A stretch of DNA of 64,000 bases from Alopecurus myosuroides (taxonomy: Eukaryota > Streptophyta > Magnoliopsida > Poales > Poaceae), in contig CM054062.1 of the NCBI GenBank assembly GCA_028641055.1, positions 183,581,958 through 183,645,957 on the forward strand. The letters run 5' to 3'. Of this stretch, positions 55,216-64,000 are shown one piece after another; position 1 is the first letter of the stretch, and each line of letters starts with the position of its first letter. The translations under genes and the position numbers were made by a program. The notes under the pieces were generated by a model. The model made no database searches. It was not told the origin of the DNA and saw nothing but the letters and a program-made list of their open reading frames with translations.

Positions 55216-55429
55216 ATTGATCTCTAGTCCCGGCTTTTTATACTAGCGGGGACTAAAGGTACCACGCACGTGAACCGTCGTATGCGCCAAAATTCGACAT
55301 TTAATCCTGGCTGTTATTAAGAGACGCGACAAAAGGGGGATCTCTAGTCCCGGGACGTGGCACGAGCCAGGACTAAAGGCCTTTAGTCCTGGCTCGTGCC
55401 ACGACCCGGGAATAGAGGCTCCGGCTATG

Positions 55430-56743
55430 TGATACATCATAAACGTATCCTTAATTTCTGATGTTCCATGTTATTTTCATGTCATATGCTACATGTTTTC
55501 CTTACACTTTATGTCATTTTTATCGATATCCCGGGACTAACCTATTGACAAGATGCCACAGAGTCAGTTCCTGTTTTCTGGTGTTTTTAATTTCAGAAAA
55601 GTTGTTCTGAAAATATTCTCGGAATTGGAAGATTCAAAAGCCAGAAGTCTTATAAGTCCCGGAGGGTCAAGGAAGTCCCGAAGAGACCGGAGGGGGGCCA
55701 CGGGGTGGCCACACCATAGGGTGGTGCGGGTCCCCCTGGTCGCGCCACCAGGTGGTGTGGGCCTCCTGGCCACCCTCGGCATCGCCCTTTGGCCTATATA
55801 TGCCCCCCGGTGCATAAACCCTAAATCAATCGGCCTTTTCCACAAAAAACATCCGTAGCTCCGCCGCCGGTGCCGACAAGTTTTGGGGGACAGAAATCTC
55901 TGTTCCGGCACCCTGCCGGCCGGGGAAGTGCCCCCGGAACCATCTCCTTCGACTCCACCGCCATCTTCATCGCTGTTGCTGTCTCCTATGATGAGGAGGG
56001 AGTAGTTCTCCCCCGGGGCTGAGGGCTCTACTGGTAGCTATGTGTTTCATCTCTCTCCCATGGTGTGATCTTTATGTGATCTTGAGATTTATAATCTAGT
56101 TGAATTAGTATATGTTACTCTTCATCTGTTATGCTACTCTAGTGGTTTTGTTATGATATCTCCGAAAACACTTTGATCACGATGTAAATGTGACAGTGTG
56201 TGCACCGTGTGGTTTAGCATGATATTTATATCTTGTGTTGGATGACCCTATGAAATTGTGGTGTTTGTCTAGTATCTTCTAGCGATCTCATAGTGACAGC
56301 GTGGGGTTAACTAGATATGGAAATGCGACTTTGAGGAGTGCTGTTACAGCCCTACGAAATGAATTGGAGTTTGTTATCCCTATGCCTTGTTTCTAAGCAT
56401 TAAAACACCATTTATAATCAGTTCTGCTACATGTTTGCTTGCTCCATTTTTATTTTAGATTGTTATTATCACTTATAACCATCCATACTACTTGTATTTT
56501 ACTCTCTATTCGCCAAACTAGTGCACCTATACAACTGACAATGGTATTGGGTGTGTTGGGGACACAGGAGACTTCTTTTATCGTGATTGCAGGGTTGCTT
56601 GAGAGGGATTCCTTTGACCTCTACTTCCCTAAGTTCGATAAACCTTGAGTAATCCACTTAAAGGAAACTTGCTGTTGTTCTACAAACCTCTGCACTTTGA
56701 GGCCCAACACTGTCTACAAGAATATAAGCGTGCTTAGACATCA
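55430..56743 (+). mobile_element. solo LTR of an Athila-like gypsy element (1314 bp)
   Basis: It starts TGATACATCATAAACGTATC and ends CTTAGACATCA, with no internal region on either side. It is flanked by a perfect 5 bp duplication CTATG (55425-55429 and 56744-56748). This is the product expected from recombination between two LTRs. A TATA-like CCTATATATGCC occurs at about 55793-55804. Confidence 0.9.
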
Positions 56744-57480
56744 CTATGTAACCGCCGTTGAGTCGATCGTCTTCTCCAGACTGCCAGACGAAGATGATGA
56801 GACGCAGAGACAACAAGACATTGTCGCCCGCCGCCGTCCCACGCTGCACCCCGCCATCCCGTGCACGGGTGTGGTGCCCCTCCTCACCGGCGCCTCCTCC
56901 ACCACCGAGAGCTTCACTCCAGTCGTCGGCGCCTCCTCCACTCCGGTCGGTGCATCCTCCACTCCGGCCACCCATTAGTAGTATAAGTATGTATATGTGC
57001 ATGTTATATTTTAATTTGTTAGTGTTATTAGTAGTTATCTTAGTGTTAATTTTAGTTAGTATTATAAATTACTACCTATGTTCCATAATGTAAGACTTTC
57101 TAGCAAGCTAAACTAGCTTGCTAAAAAGGCTTACATTGTGGAACAGTGGGAGTAGTAGTTATATATGTTAGTGTTAATTTTAGTGTTACTGTTAGTTTTA
57201 GTGTTAGTGTTAATTTTAGTGTTAGTGTCAATTTTAGTTAATGTTAATTTTTAGTTAGTGTTAAGTTTAGTAGTTTTAGTAGTGTTAGTGTTAATTTTAG
57301 AATAGATACAAATTTCAGTACTGTTAATGTTAGTGTTAGTATTTTTGTAGTTTTAGTAGTGTTAGTGTTAATTACTAGAGTTAGTGTTAATTTTAGAAGA
57401 GATAATTCTTTCTAGAATATTTAATTTATTTCTTACTCTCTTTTTTCTAACTTGTTTTACCTTTCTTTCTGAAAATAGTT
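56744..57480 (+). other. CACTA-type leader region: unidentified open frame end, MITE and TTAGTGT-rich tract
   Basis: 56749-56978 carries an open stretch rich in GASSTP repeats that ends in a stop (56976-56978). No domain is recognised. The sequence is contiguous with CACTA-3 once the solo LTR is removed. 57155-57410 consists of irregular GTTAGTGTTAATTTTAGT repeats, a simple-sequence tract. A Stowaway MITE lies at 57072-57152. Confidence 0.45.
57072..57152. mobile_element. Stowaway-type MITE (81 bp)
   Basis: CTACCTATGTTCCATAATGTAAG and its near complement CTTACATTGTGGAACAGTGGGAG form terminal inverted repeats that fold over TAGCAAGCTAA...TTAGC-like centres. TA flanks both ends (57070-57071 and 57153-57154). 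Confidence 0.85.
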
Positions 57481-57703
57481 ATGGACTCCACGAACGAGCA
57501 GGGCGAGCAGCTTATGTGGGACATTATAAGAGGTGAAGGTGAAGATTATAGAGAAGACGATACTGTAGACGATGATGACATACTGTCATTTCTGGACCTT
57601 CTATCTGGTGACCAGGGAGTGGAGCAAGAACCGGCGGACGAAGGGAAAATAAACAACGATGATGAAGGAAATGTCAGCGTTGATCCCTTGACAACAACCG
57701 GTG

Positions 57704-57743
<40 letters not shown>

Positions 57744-59126
57744 CAACACTCTTTCTTGTTTTATCCCTCCGGATCAAGGACATCGTCATCTACAAAACGA
57801 GGCCCGAACAAAAAATTGGATGGTAATAAAAGTTTCAACATCGACCAAATCAAAGAGAATGGACGACCGGGTGCTCCAAAATACCACGCGAGGACATTTG
57901 TAAATCAATGTGGAGTGATTGTTAGGGAAAACCTCCCGATCACCATTCAAGAATGGATTAAGCCAAAAAAATGTTGGTGATTTAGCTAGTTATGTCGACC
58001 AAAGAACCAAGGATGATCTTTGGAAGAAGCTCGAGGTATTTGGGGTAGATGGTAACCCAATTCCGGGTGGGCTTGAAAGAAGAAAGAAAGACAAGGACTG
58101 GGCTATAAGTAAGATGGACGGACAGTTCCGGAACTATAACAAAAAATTATACGCGAAATATGTCGTGAAAGAGACAACTCCAAATTTCAGTGGAGCATTA
58201 AAGATATTGAGAGAACAACGGCCCAAATTTGTGGCGTACAAGCAATTTTCTGTAGCCAAGGAATGGTCTGAAATAAATAAGAGAAATGCTGAGAAAAAGA
58301 AGTACCGCCATAAATTGAGGACATGTGGCTACAAGACCGCCGTGCATAAATGGTAAGTTATGGATGCCAAGATGAGGGGTAGAGGGATCAATCCAGGTAC
58401 AGATGGATGGCCCGACAGGTCAAAGTACTAGTGGTACAGGCATGGGGGAACGTTGGACCCATAAACATGGGCGACAATTTTTCAAGAAAAAATTCTAGTA
58501 CCATCAATGCACTTGTTCAAGCAATGGCCGATGCTCAAGCGGGATTGTTCTGACCCGAAAGAAAGAACGACGAGCTTACACGCGCCCTCGGGAATCCTTG
58601 AAAATCAGGACGAACGTGAGGCAGAGGTGCCGATGTTTCATGGAAGGAAGGGTTTCCCGAATGCAAACACAGTTACAGAATACATCATAGAAAGAAGGAC
58701 CGGGAGGCAGACCGAATCGGGAAGATAGAAGTGGAAGTGGCTCAGATGAAGAATTTAGTGGAAGCACTTAGCCAAAGGTCATATTAGCCGCCAGAAGATC
58801 CTCCATTGGATAATAATAGCCAGCGGAGAAGATGTGTGGCTTGCACGGAGCTTCGGGCTGATGATCATGCACTTATGGATGATTTCGGGGAGATAAAAGA
58901 CTGTGAGCCACATCAGACAATGAAGAACATGCCCTTCAAGGTGGGGGTCGGCACTGCTTTACCTTGTCTACATGGAGCACTCCGCCATGGGACTCCGATT
59001 CCATCTGGCTATGCTCATGTCATGGTGGATCACCTAGTGCAGGGATATGAGGACCTAGAGATTTACATCGCTACACCAAAAGAGGATACAAAACAAGGAG
59101 ATGTCAAGCGCCAAATCATTCTATGA
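57481..59126 (+). pseudogene. En/Spm-type CACTA second protein (Transposase_24-like), broken
   Basis: It starts at MDSTNEQGEQLMWDI (57481). Exon 1 is acidic and probably ends at 57700 (GTGAGG donor), followed by a short intron holding a (TA)16 microsatellite. The next part reads RGPNKKLDGNK, YHARTFVNQCGVIVRENLPI, IQEWIKPK, then after a frameshift in an A run near 57965-57971 DLASYVDQRTKDDLWKKLE, YAKYVVKETTPNF, KRNAEKKKYRHKLRTCGYKT, a stop at 58354, and WYRHGGTLDP. The end encodes MPFKVGVGTALP and IPSGYAHVMVDHLVQGYEDLE. This matches the plant Ptta/En/Spm protein family (Pfam Transposase_24, named from memory) found as the second gene of CACTA elements. It is truncated at 59126, where gypsy sequence begins. 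Confidence 0.75.
57707..57738. repeat. (TA)16 microsatellite
   Basis: Sixteen TA units lie right after the predicted splice donor of the En/Spm-type gene. Confidence 0.95.
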
Positions 59127-59467
59127 AAAAAGGAAACAACATACTCTTCTCCAACACCAATATCCTTATTCTAAAAAATTCCCAAAGCAAATTATCATCA
59201 AAGACCAGAGACCTAATCAAATATAACTTAAGCAAACCAACAAGCTCTGAACAAAATTCGAGTGAAAAACAAGAGCTAAATGCAGTACTATCAAAAACTG
59301 AACAGTCGCAGAACAATAAGAGTGAAAACTAGAGTGTTCTAGGCAATGAAAACGGAGTGTATCTCTCTCAAAATAAAAGTGCTAGAATCCAACCAAAAGA
59401 TACAACAAAGAAAACAAATCAAGATGAAAGAAAAATAAAATCACACACCAAGAATAACACGTATCAC

Positions 59468-59609
59468 CATGGACAGATAGCTTACCATATTTCTTTTGTT
59501 TTTCCTCTTTTCTGTATATTTGTACATATTGTAACTCTTGGTTTGGTGGTAATAAATGGGGATGTGTGTGTGGGGGGGGGGTGCCCCCACAATATTTGGT
59601 TCAAAAAAA
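59468..59609 (+). mobile_element. short 5'-truncated non-LTR insertion with target duplication
   Basis: The 142 bp insertion ends in an A run (59603-59609) and is bounded by AATAACACGTATCAC (59453-59467) and AATAACACATATCAT (59610-59624), a 13/15 match. It contains a G run (about 59573-59581) and no coding sequence. Its size and tail fit a 5'-truncated LINE. Confidence 0.6.
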
Positions 59610-60607
59610 AATAACACATATCATGTGAAGCAACAAAAATATAATGTTTTTAAAGAAACTTGATATTTTTGTTGATGAAGAAGGGGATGTCTTGGGTATC
59701 CTCAAGCATTGACACTTTTACTTCTTTGATATGTGTTGGGATGACATGGGAATCCCCAGGATTGATCTTTTGTCCATCCTTCATCTCATCAAATCATTCT
59801 TCTCTCCCAACACTTGAAAACTTCCTCGACCTAAAACTTCACTTAGTCTTCATTAGCAACGTTAGTGTAATGAAAATAATTAATCCACTTTGTTCAGTTT
59901 AAACAAAAGTCTCACACTTAAATTAACATTAGCTACTCTCACAACTTCTTTTAAAGCTCTCCCTCTCAAAAGAACACCAAAAAAAGAGATTAAGACACAA
60001 ATGCAAATATTGGCAGAAATTTGTCAAAACATAACAGTCGGTAAAGATGATTTTTTCGAAAATCTTCTGTTGCTCAAATAAAAAATTGGGAAACGAAAAA
60101 AAATTAGATAACAACCTGGGGAATTAACTATTTTTTTCAAATCAATCCGACGTTCTGGCTAAGAGATATGAATTTTATGGTAACGGCCCAGAAATATGTT
60201 TCAGAACAGCAACTTCCCCAAATCGCACTACCTCTTAATTAGAGGTTACTCTTGGCACAAAAAGAAATAAAACGGATAAGGAGCGGTTGCTATAGAGGTA
60301 AAAACTTACTAAAATGAAAAAGAACAAGATAAAACAGAAGAAAACAAAAGGATAATGAAGGAAAACAAAAGTGGGTTGCCTCCCACAAGCGCTTTTCTTT
60401 AACGCTTTTTAGCTAGGCATGAAGAACGAATCAAGTATTATCAATAGAATCATGGACAAGAACATTTTGATTTTCATCCAGAGCATATTTAACATGTTCG
60501 GGAAAGTTTAACTTTCCTCTAATTGGAACATAAAGATTTATCAAACATTTATCAATAGAATCATGGACAAGAACCATGTCTAACATTTATCAAACATCCC
60601 ACAATTT

Positions 60608-61317
60608 TTAGAAAGATCTTAAAACTATGTTCCCTTGCTCTTCTTTATCCATAATCATGAAATTTACAGGTGTAGTTTTGTGGTGAGAAGAAAGTTGGGC
60701 ATTTTTAACTATTCCCTTAATTTTAGAGATAGTAACATTGGCATGTGGGTGATAATAAGGGTGATCAATCATATTCTCCAATTTCAAGTAGTCATAAACC
60801 ATCTTAGGCATAGTAGTAATTATGGAGCCAAGGTCACAATAAGCTATAAAGTTTTGATCATCAATACTAATTTTAATATAAGGTTCCCAATCATTTTCCA
60901 ATTCGGTAAGGATTTTCCCCTCTTGTAGAGGTCTTTCTACTTTATTTAAATTTAGTTTACCAATAATCTCAAGAATTTTATCAAGTTTATCATGTATGGC
61001 ATCTTTATTGCTTTCCATAAAGAGACTAGCTAAGCTATTAATATCATTGAGAGCTTCCATGTACCCACATTCTTAAAAATTCCTTCTACCATCATATCCA
61101 AAGCATGCTTATACCAACCAAAGAGCCCTAGATAGAAGCATCTAAATAATATACTTGAAAAAAAGCTGAGGTTGTATTTTTTGTGTGAACTAGAAATTCT
61201 TTCCCAAGCATGTTTAAATCTCTCCTCACCTCTTTGTTTGAAGTTGAGGATCTCATCCTCGGGGGACATAGCAAAAGGAGTGGAGCTAGACATACTAACA
61301 AAACAAACTAACAACAC
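60608..61317 (-). pseudogene. Athila-like gag fragment and start of protease region
   Basis: The first part (61317-61030) reads SSSTPFAMSPEDEILNFKQR, RFKHAWERISS and RCFYLGLFGWYKHALDMM, the pattern of Athila gag (FKQxxxExxxxAWxRF...FYxGL). The second part (61060-60608), in another frame, has LTELENDWEPYIKISI and FIAYCDLGSIITTMPKMVYDYL, related to the D-L-G-A-S...MP retropepsin-like motif of Athila elements (here D-L-G-S). The block linking the two is deleted or frame-shifted. It is dead. Confidence 0.7.
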
Positions 61318-61461
61318 AAACTAAAGGACTGGAAACTGGGGAACTAACTTTTTGGGGGGGTTTTGATGAAGAGAAAACAAGACTAAACAAAAGTAAACTA
61401 AGAAAAAACAAAACAAAAGAAAGAGAGTGGAAGTGTGACACTCCCCTTCCAGCAAGCTAGA

Positions 61462-61598
61462 AATCCTTGGCAAAGGCGCCGGAAAAAGTACTTAATGATG
61501 ATGTGATCACACGCTCGTTGGGAGACCCCAAGAGGAAGATTGACAACCAGAGAGATGGGAAATCCCTAGCAAAGGCGCCAAAAAAGTACTTGATGATG
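61462..61598 (-). repeat. two extra primer-site-like repeats downstream of the primer site
   Basis: GGCAAAGGCGCCGGAAAAAGTACTT (near 61469) and AGCAAAGGCGCCAAAAAAGTACTT (near 61568) are copies of a roughly 97 bp unit. Their reverse complements, (T/C)GGCGCCTTTGC, resemble the adjacent primer site TGGCGCCGTTGAT. Confidence 0.65.
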
Positions 61599-62641
61599 CA
61601 TTCTAGAGTAAGTTTTCCCCTATTAAAGAACCAGAGTTATCAAACCAATAGGACTACATAGTATTCAAGAAGGTTGATTTATCAACGGCGCCAGAAAAGC
61701 ACCAGTGTGTAGTTGACGGAAGCGTGGAACCTACGCACAAACACAAACTCTCTCTTGCCCCAACTTACCGGAAGGTTGTCAATCTTTTGGTTTTGCTCAA
61801 ACGGGAGAATTAAACATAGAGAGTCTTGGAAAACAATAAAAGTAAAAATATAACAGGAAGGAAACAATTATGAAAGTGATTAAAAGAAGCTTTCCAACGT
61901 GAGGAAAATAGGACCGAGACCATAGGTTCACGAGTGGTGTCCCTCCAAAGATAAAAAAATATGATGGGTGAACAAATTACAGCTGGGCAACAGACAAATC
62001 ATGAACGTATAACAATTCTATTATGACGAGATAAAGTTCACGGGTTCTAATATTGTAGGCATTACATCAAGGCATATGGACCGCTATCCAGTATGCATCC
62101 ATATCTAAAAGTCCACCTCAAGAAATCTATCCAGCATATCCCTCGGTATTAAGTTGGAGCAACGAAGCAATTTCTATGTGTGCAACAGACAAATGTATTA
62201 ATATCAATACGTAATGTAATAAGTGGTTCCTATCCGTAGAGAAGAGCACCACTATTTTCTCCCTAGTGGCAACATCACATCCTCCCCCACACGTTTTTGT
62301 CACTTGAGTGTGGGCAACAAGGAGGCATGAACCCACTATCTAGCATATAAACCCTCTCTTGGAGGTGAAAACAACTAGGTGGCCTAGGTAATCATAAACA
62401 CAAGAGAGCATTGCAAGACAAGATTAAAACTCAATATAAGTGAAGCATCTCAGATTATCATGAACAAAATAATCATAATCTCATGGTTCATCGGATCCCA
62501 ACAAATACAACATGCAAAATTACATAACGATGGTCTCGGTCATGTGTGGCAGCTCACGAGACTCTAAACATGGAGGCATAGGAGAGAGAAGAACCATCTA
62601 GCTATGCATCATAAATTATAGATACGTTTGCAATGTATCCA

Positions 62642-63898
62642 CATCCCTCCGGTGAGAAATGGCGGCGGCCTGGAGGCGTAATCCGTGATGGAAAATGAGG
62701 GGAAAAGGAGAGGGCTCCGGGGGCTTTTTATAGGATCGCATATGGAAAGGAATTATAGCCTTAATGGCGTGAAATCACAGGGATTCAATTCGGCCAAAAT
62801 GGACTCTGTTTCTAAACGAGGGAAGAAGAAGGATGACGTCATACATGACGTCATAAAAAAATTCTTTTTCAAATTTGTTTATTTAATTAAATCATAACTT
62901 CTGTTTTAATTATCCAAATGACATGAAACAAAATTCTAAATTCTTGAAATTTCATATACTTTCCAACAGTACCATTTTTAAAAACAGTTCAACATATATT
63001 ATTTTTTAATTTTAGAAATTTGATAATCCTTAATAGTTACTTAATGTGATTTTTAATTTAAAAATTTATAAAACATAGTTATTGGTCAATTAAAATTTCA
63101 GTGACATTCTAAATGTTGAAAACATATTTCTGAAAGTCATTTCATCTTGTTTTCACAAATTTATATTTTGAAAATATAAATAAAACACTAATAGTACTTT
63201 AAGGCCATTTTAAAATTTAGAAAATAATAAATTGATGTTATTGTCTAAATAAAATTTGAGAGACATTTTGCATGTCATATATTATTTTTGGAAAGCCATT
63301 TTTAAACCCATTTCAAATTTATAATTTTAGGATATGAAGGATTTACTAATAGTAACTTAAAGTTATTTAATTAGTTCATATCAATTAATTAATATTGTTG
63401 ATCAATAAAATTTAGAATAAAACCACAAGTCATAATATTGTCTTCAAATCCCTCTTTTGTGTTATTTTCAAGCAATTCATTTTATTTTTCACACCTTTAT
63501 GTATAAAACTTGGAATAACAACTAAAAGTTATTATTAAAACATTTTATTCTCATCAAATAATTTCTTTGAGGCTTAGAACTTTATTAAGGGTTATAAATA
63601 TTTGATTGTTGTTGCCATAAAATAATTTCAAGGCAATATTTGAATTCAAAACATTTTATGTAATAAAGTTTGCTAAAGATAAAATGGTTTTCTTTATGTG
63701 AGAAAATTCATTTGAGAGGGTTTTAGGGTTTATGGAATAGAGGTATAATTGGATTGGTAATTTCAATTTCATTGAAATATGTATTGTTTTATTTTGTTTC
63801 TTGCTTCTCATTTGGTTCCTGGTGACTTGCATAACATGAAAACAAAAAGTTTCAAATTTTTGTGATTTTTGTATTTTCCAAAAATCAGGGATGTTACA
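62642..63898 (-). mobile_element. 3' LTR of another minus-strand LTR retrotransposon, interrupted
   Basis: The minus strand reads TGTAACATCCCTGATTTTTGG from 63898, preceded by a polypurine-like AAGGGTGATAGTC (reverse complement of 63899-63911). A TATA box CCTATAAAAAGCC lies at the reverse complement of 62722-62734. The LTR is cut at 62641/62642, where the Athila-like element begins, so its far end is missing. It is very AT-rich and non-coding. Confidence 0.65.
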
Positions 63899-64000
63899 GA
63901 CTATCACCCTTAAAAGAAATCTCGTCCCGAGATTTGGGAAGGTTAAAAAGAAAGATAGGTCTAGGTGACCGGGTTCCAGAACAACTGGGTGGGCTACCAC
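63899..64000 (-). mobile_element. 3' edge of the interior of that retrotransposon
   Basis: The polypurine tract is followed (reading minus) from upstream sequence containing TCTCGGGACGAGATTTC, a short palindrome-like block that I associate with the pol-to-LTR spacer of several Triticeae gypsy families. The window ends here. Confidence 0.45.

Larger units (their letters stand above)
53770..55429 (+). mobile_element. CACTA-3: internally deleted CACTA derivative with ORF1
   Basis: CACTA-type subterminal motifs (TTTAGTCCCGGTTGG at 53818, TCTAGTCCCGG and CCGGGAC at 55220-55420) enclose an ORF1-like gene (+) and a small minus-strand remnant of TNP2 at 54756-54815. The order ORF1 plus, TNP2 minus is the same as in CACTA-1. 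The exact ends are lost: the left one is unclear, and the right one lies close to a solo LTR inserted at 55430. Confidence 0.65.
59127..62641 (-). mobile_element. Athila-like gypsy fragment: 5' LTR, primer site, gag region (minus strand)
   Basis: On the minus strand an LTR starts TGGATACATTGCAAACGTATC at 62641 and ends about 61706. It is followed after 12 bases by a primer site TGGCGCCGTTGAT (reverse complement of 61681-61693; tRNA-Asp type in this group), a gag-like fragment (61317-60608) and AT-rich internal sequence down to 59127. The pol genes and the 3' LTR are absent. LTR section 62030-62260 matches the plus-strand LTR at 8194-8440. Confidence 0.75.

Overview
The window looks like a gene-poor stretch of a large grass genome, most likely Triticeae (wheat, Aegilops or barley). 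The basis is the transposon content: Athila-type and Tat-type gypsy elements, a Sirevirus-like copia, CACTA elements with GGTCCCGG-rich subterminal repeats, Stowaway MITEs and a Cassandra TRIM. No database could be searched, so element family names stay at lineage level. Only one ordinary host gene is supported: a three-exon WUSCHEL-related homeobox gene of the WOX11/12 clade at 22487-24820 (+). It lies in a roughly 5 kb island (about 20.2-25.4 kb) with small MITE and LINE insertions upstream.

Layout. 1-3955: decayed Sirevirus-like copia gag-pol (+). 3956-9250: LTR and internal pieces of two Athila-like gypsy elements in opposite orientation, then a copia LTR remnant. 9664-10409: complete Cassandra TRIM with 5S rRNA-like LTRs and a perfect target duplication (AACCG). 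10856-20152: one LINE, entered first by a hAT-like MITE and then by an 8.3 kb CACTA (CACTA-1, 11402-19716, target duplication CAA). 20153-25420: the WOX11 island. 25421-53765: a second, decayed CACTA (CACTA-2), split by a 23.8 kb Tat-lineage gypsy element (27950-51747), which is itself split by an 8.5 kb element with 4 kb LTRs and a 500 bp interior (34830-43313). 53770-55429: a deleted CACTA derivative (CACTA-3). 55430-56743: solo gypsy LTR with a perfect target duplication (CTATG). 56744-59126: remnant of a CACTA encoding an En/Spm-type second protein. 59127-62641: Athila-like gypsy fragment (-). 62642-64000: another LTR with the edge of its interior (-).

The most interesting locus is CACTA-1. 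Directly downstream of its transposase, on the same strand, it carries 2.7 tandem copies of a 274 bp fragment of a host DRM-type de novo DNA methyltransferase. This is followed by a fragment resembling FAR1/FHY3-MULE proteins, and then by a near-perfect foldback with 321 bp arms and a 38 bp loop. A readthrough transposase transcript would join a captured RNA-directed DNA methylation gene to a long hairpin. That makes an siRNA source, possibly aimed at a component of the silencing machinery, a testable idea.

The Tat element carries an antisense, apparently eight-exon gene of the 'putative gypsy-type transposon' family besides a gag-pol frame broken by four nonsense codons. LTR divergence counted by eye (about 0.4% for the 4 kb-LTR element, about 1% for Cassandra, about 3.5% for the Tat element) agrees with the nesting order.
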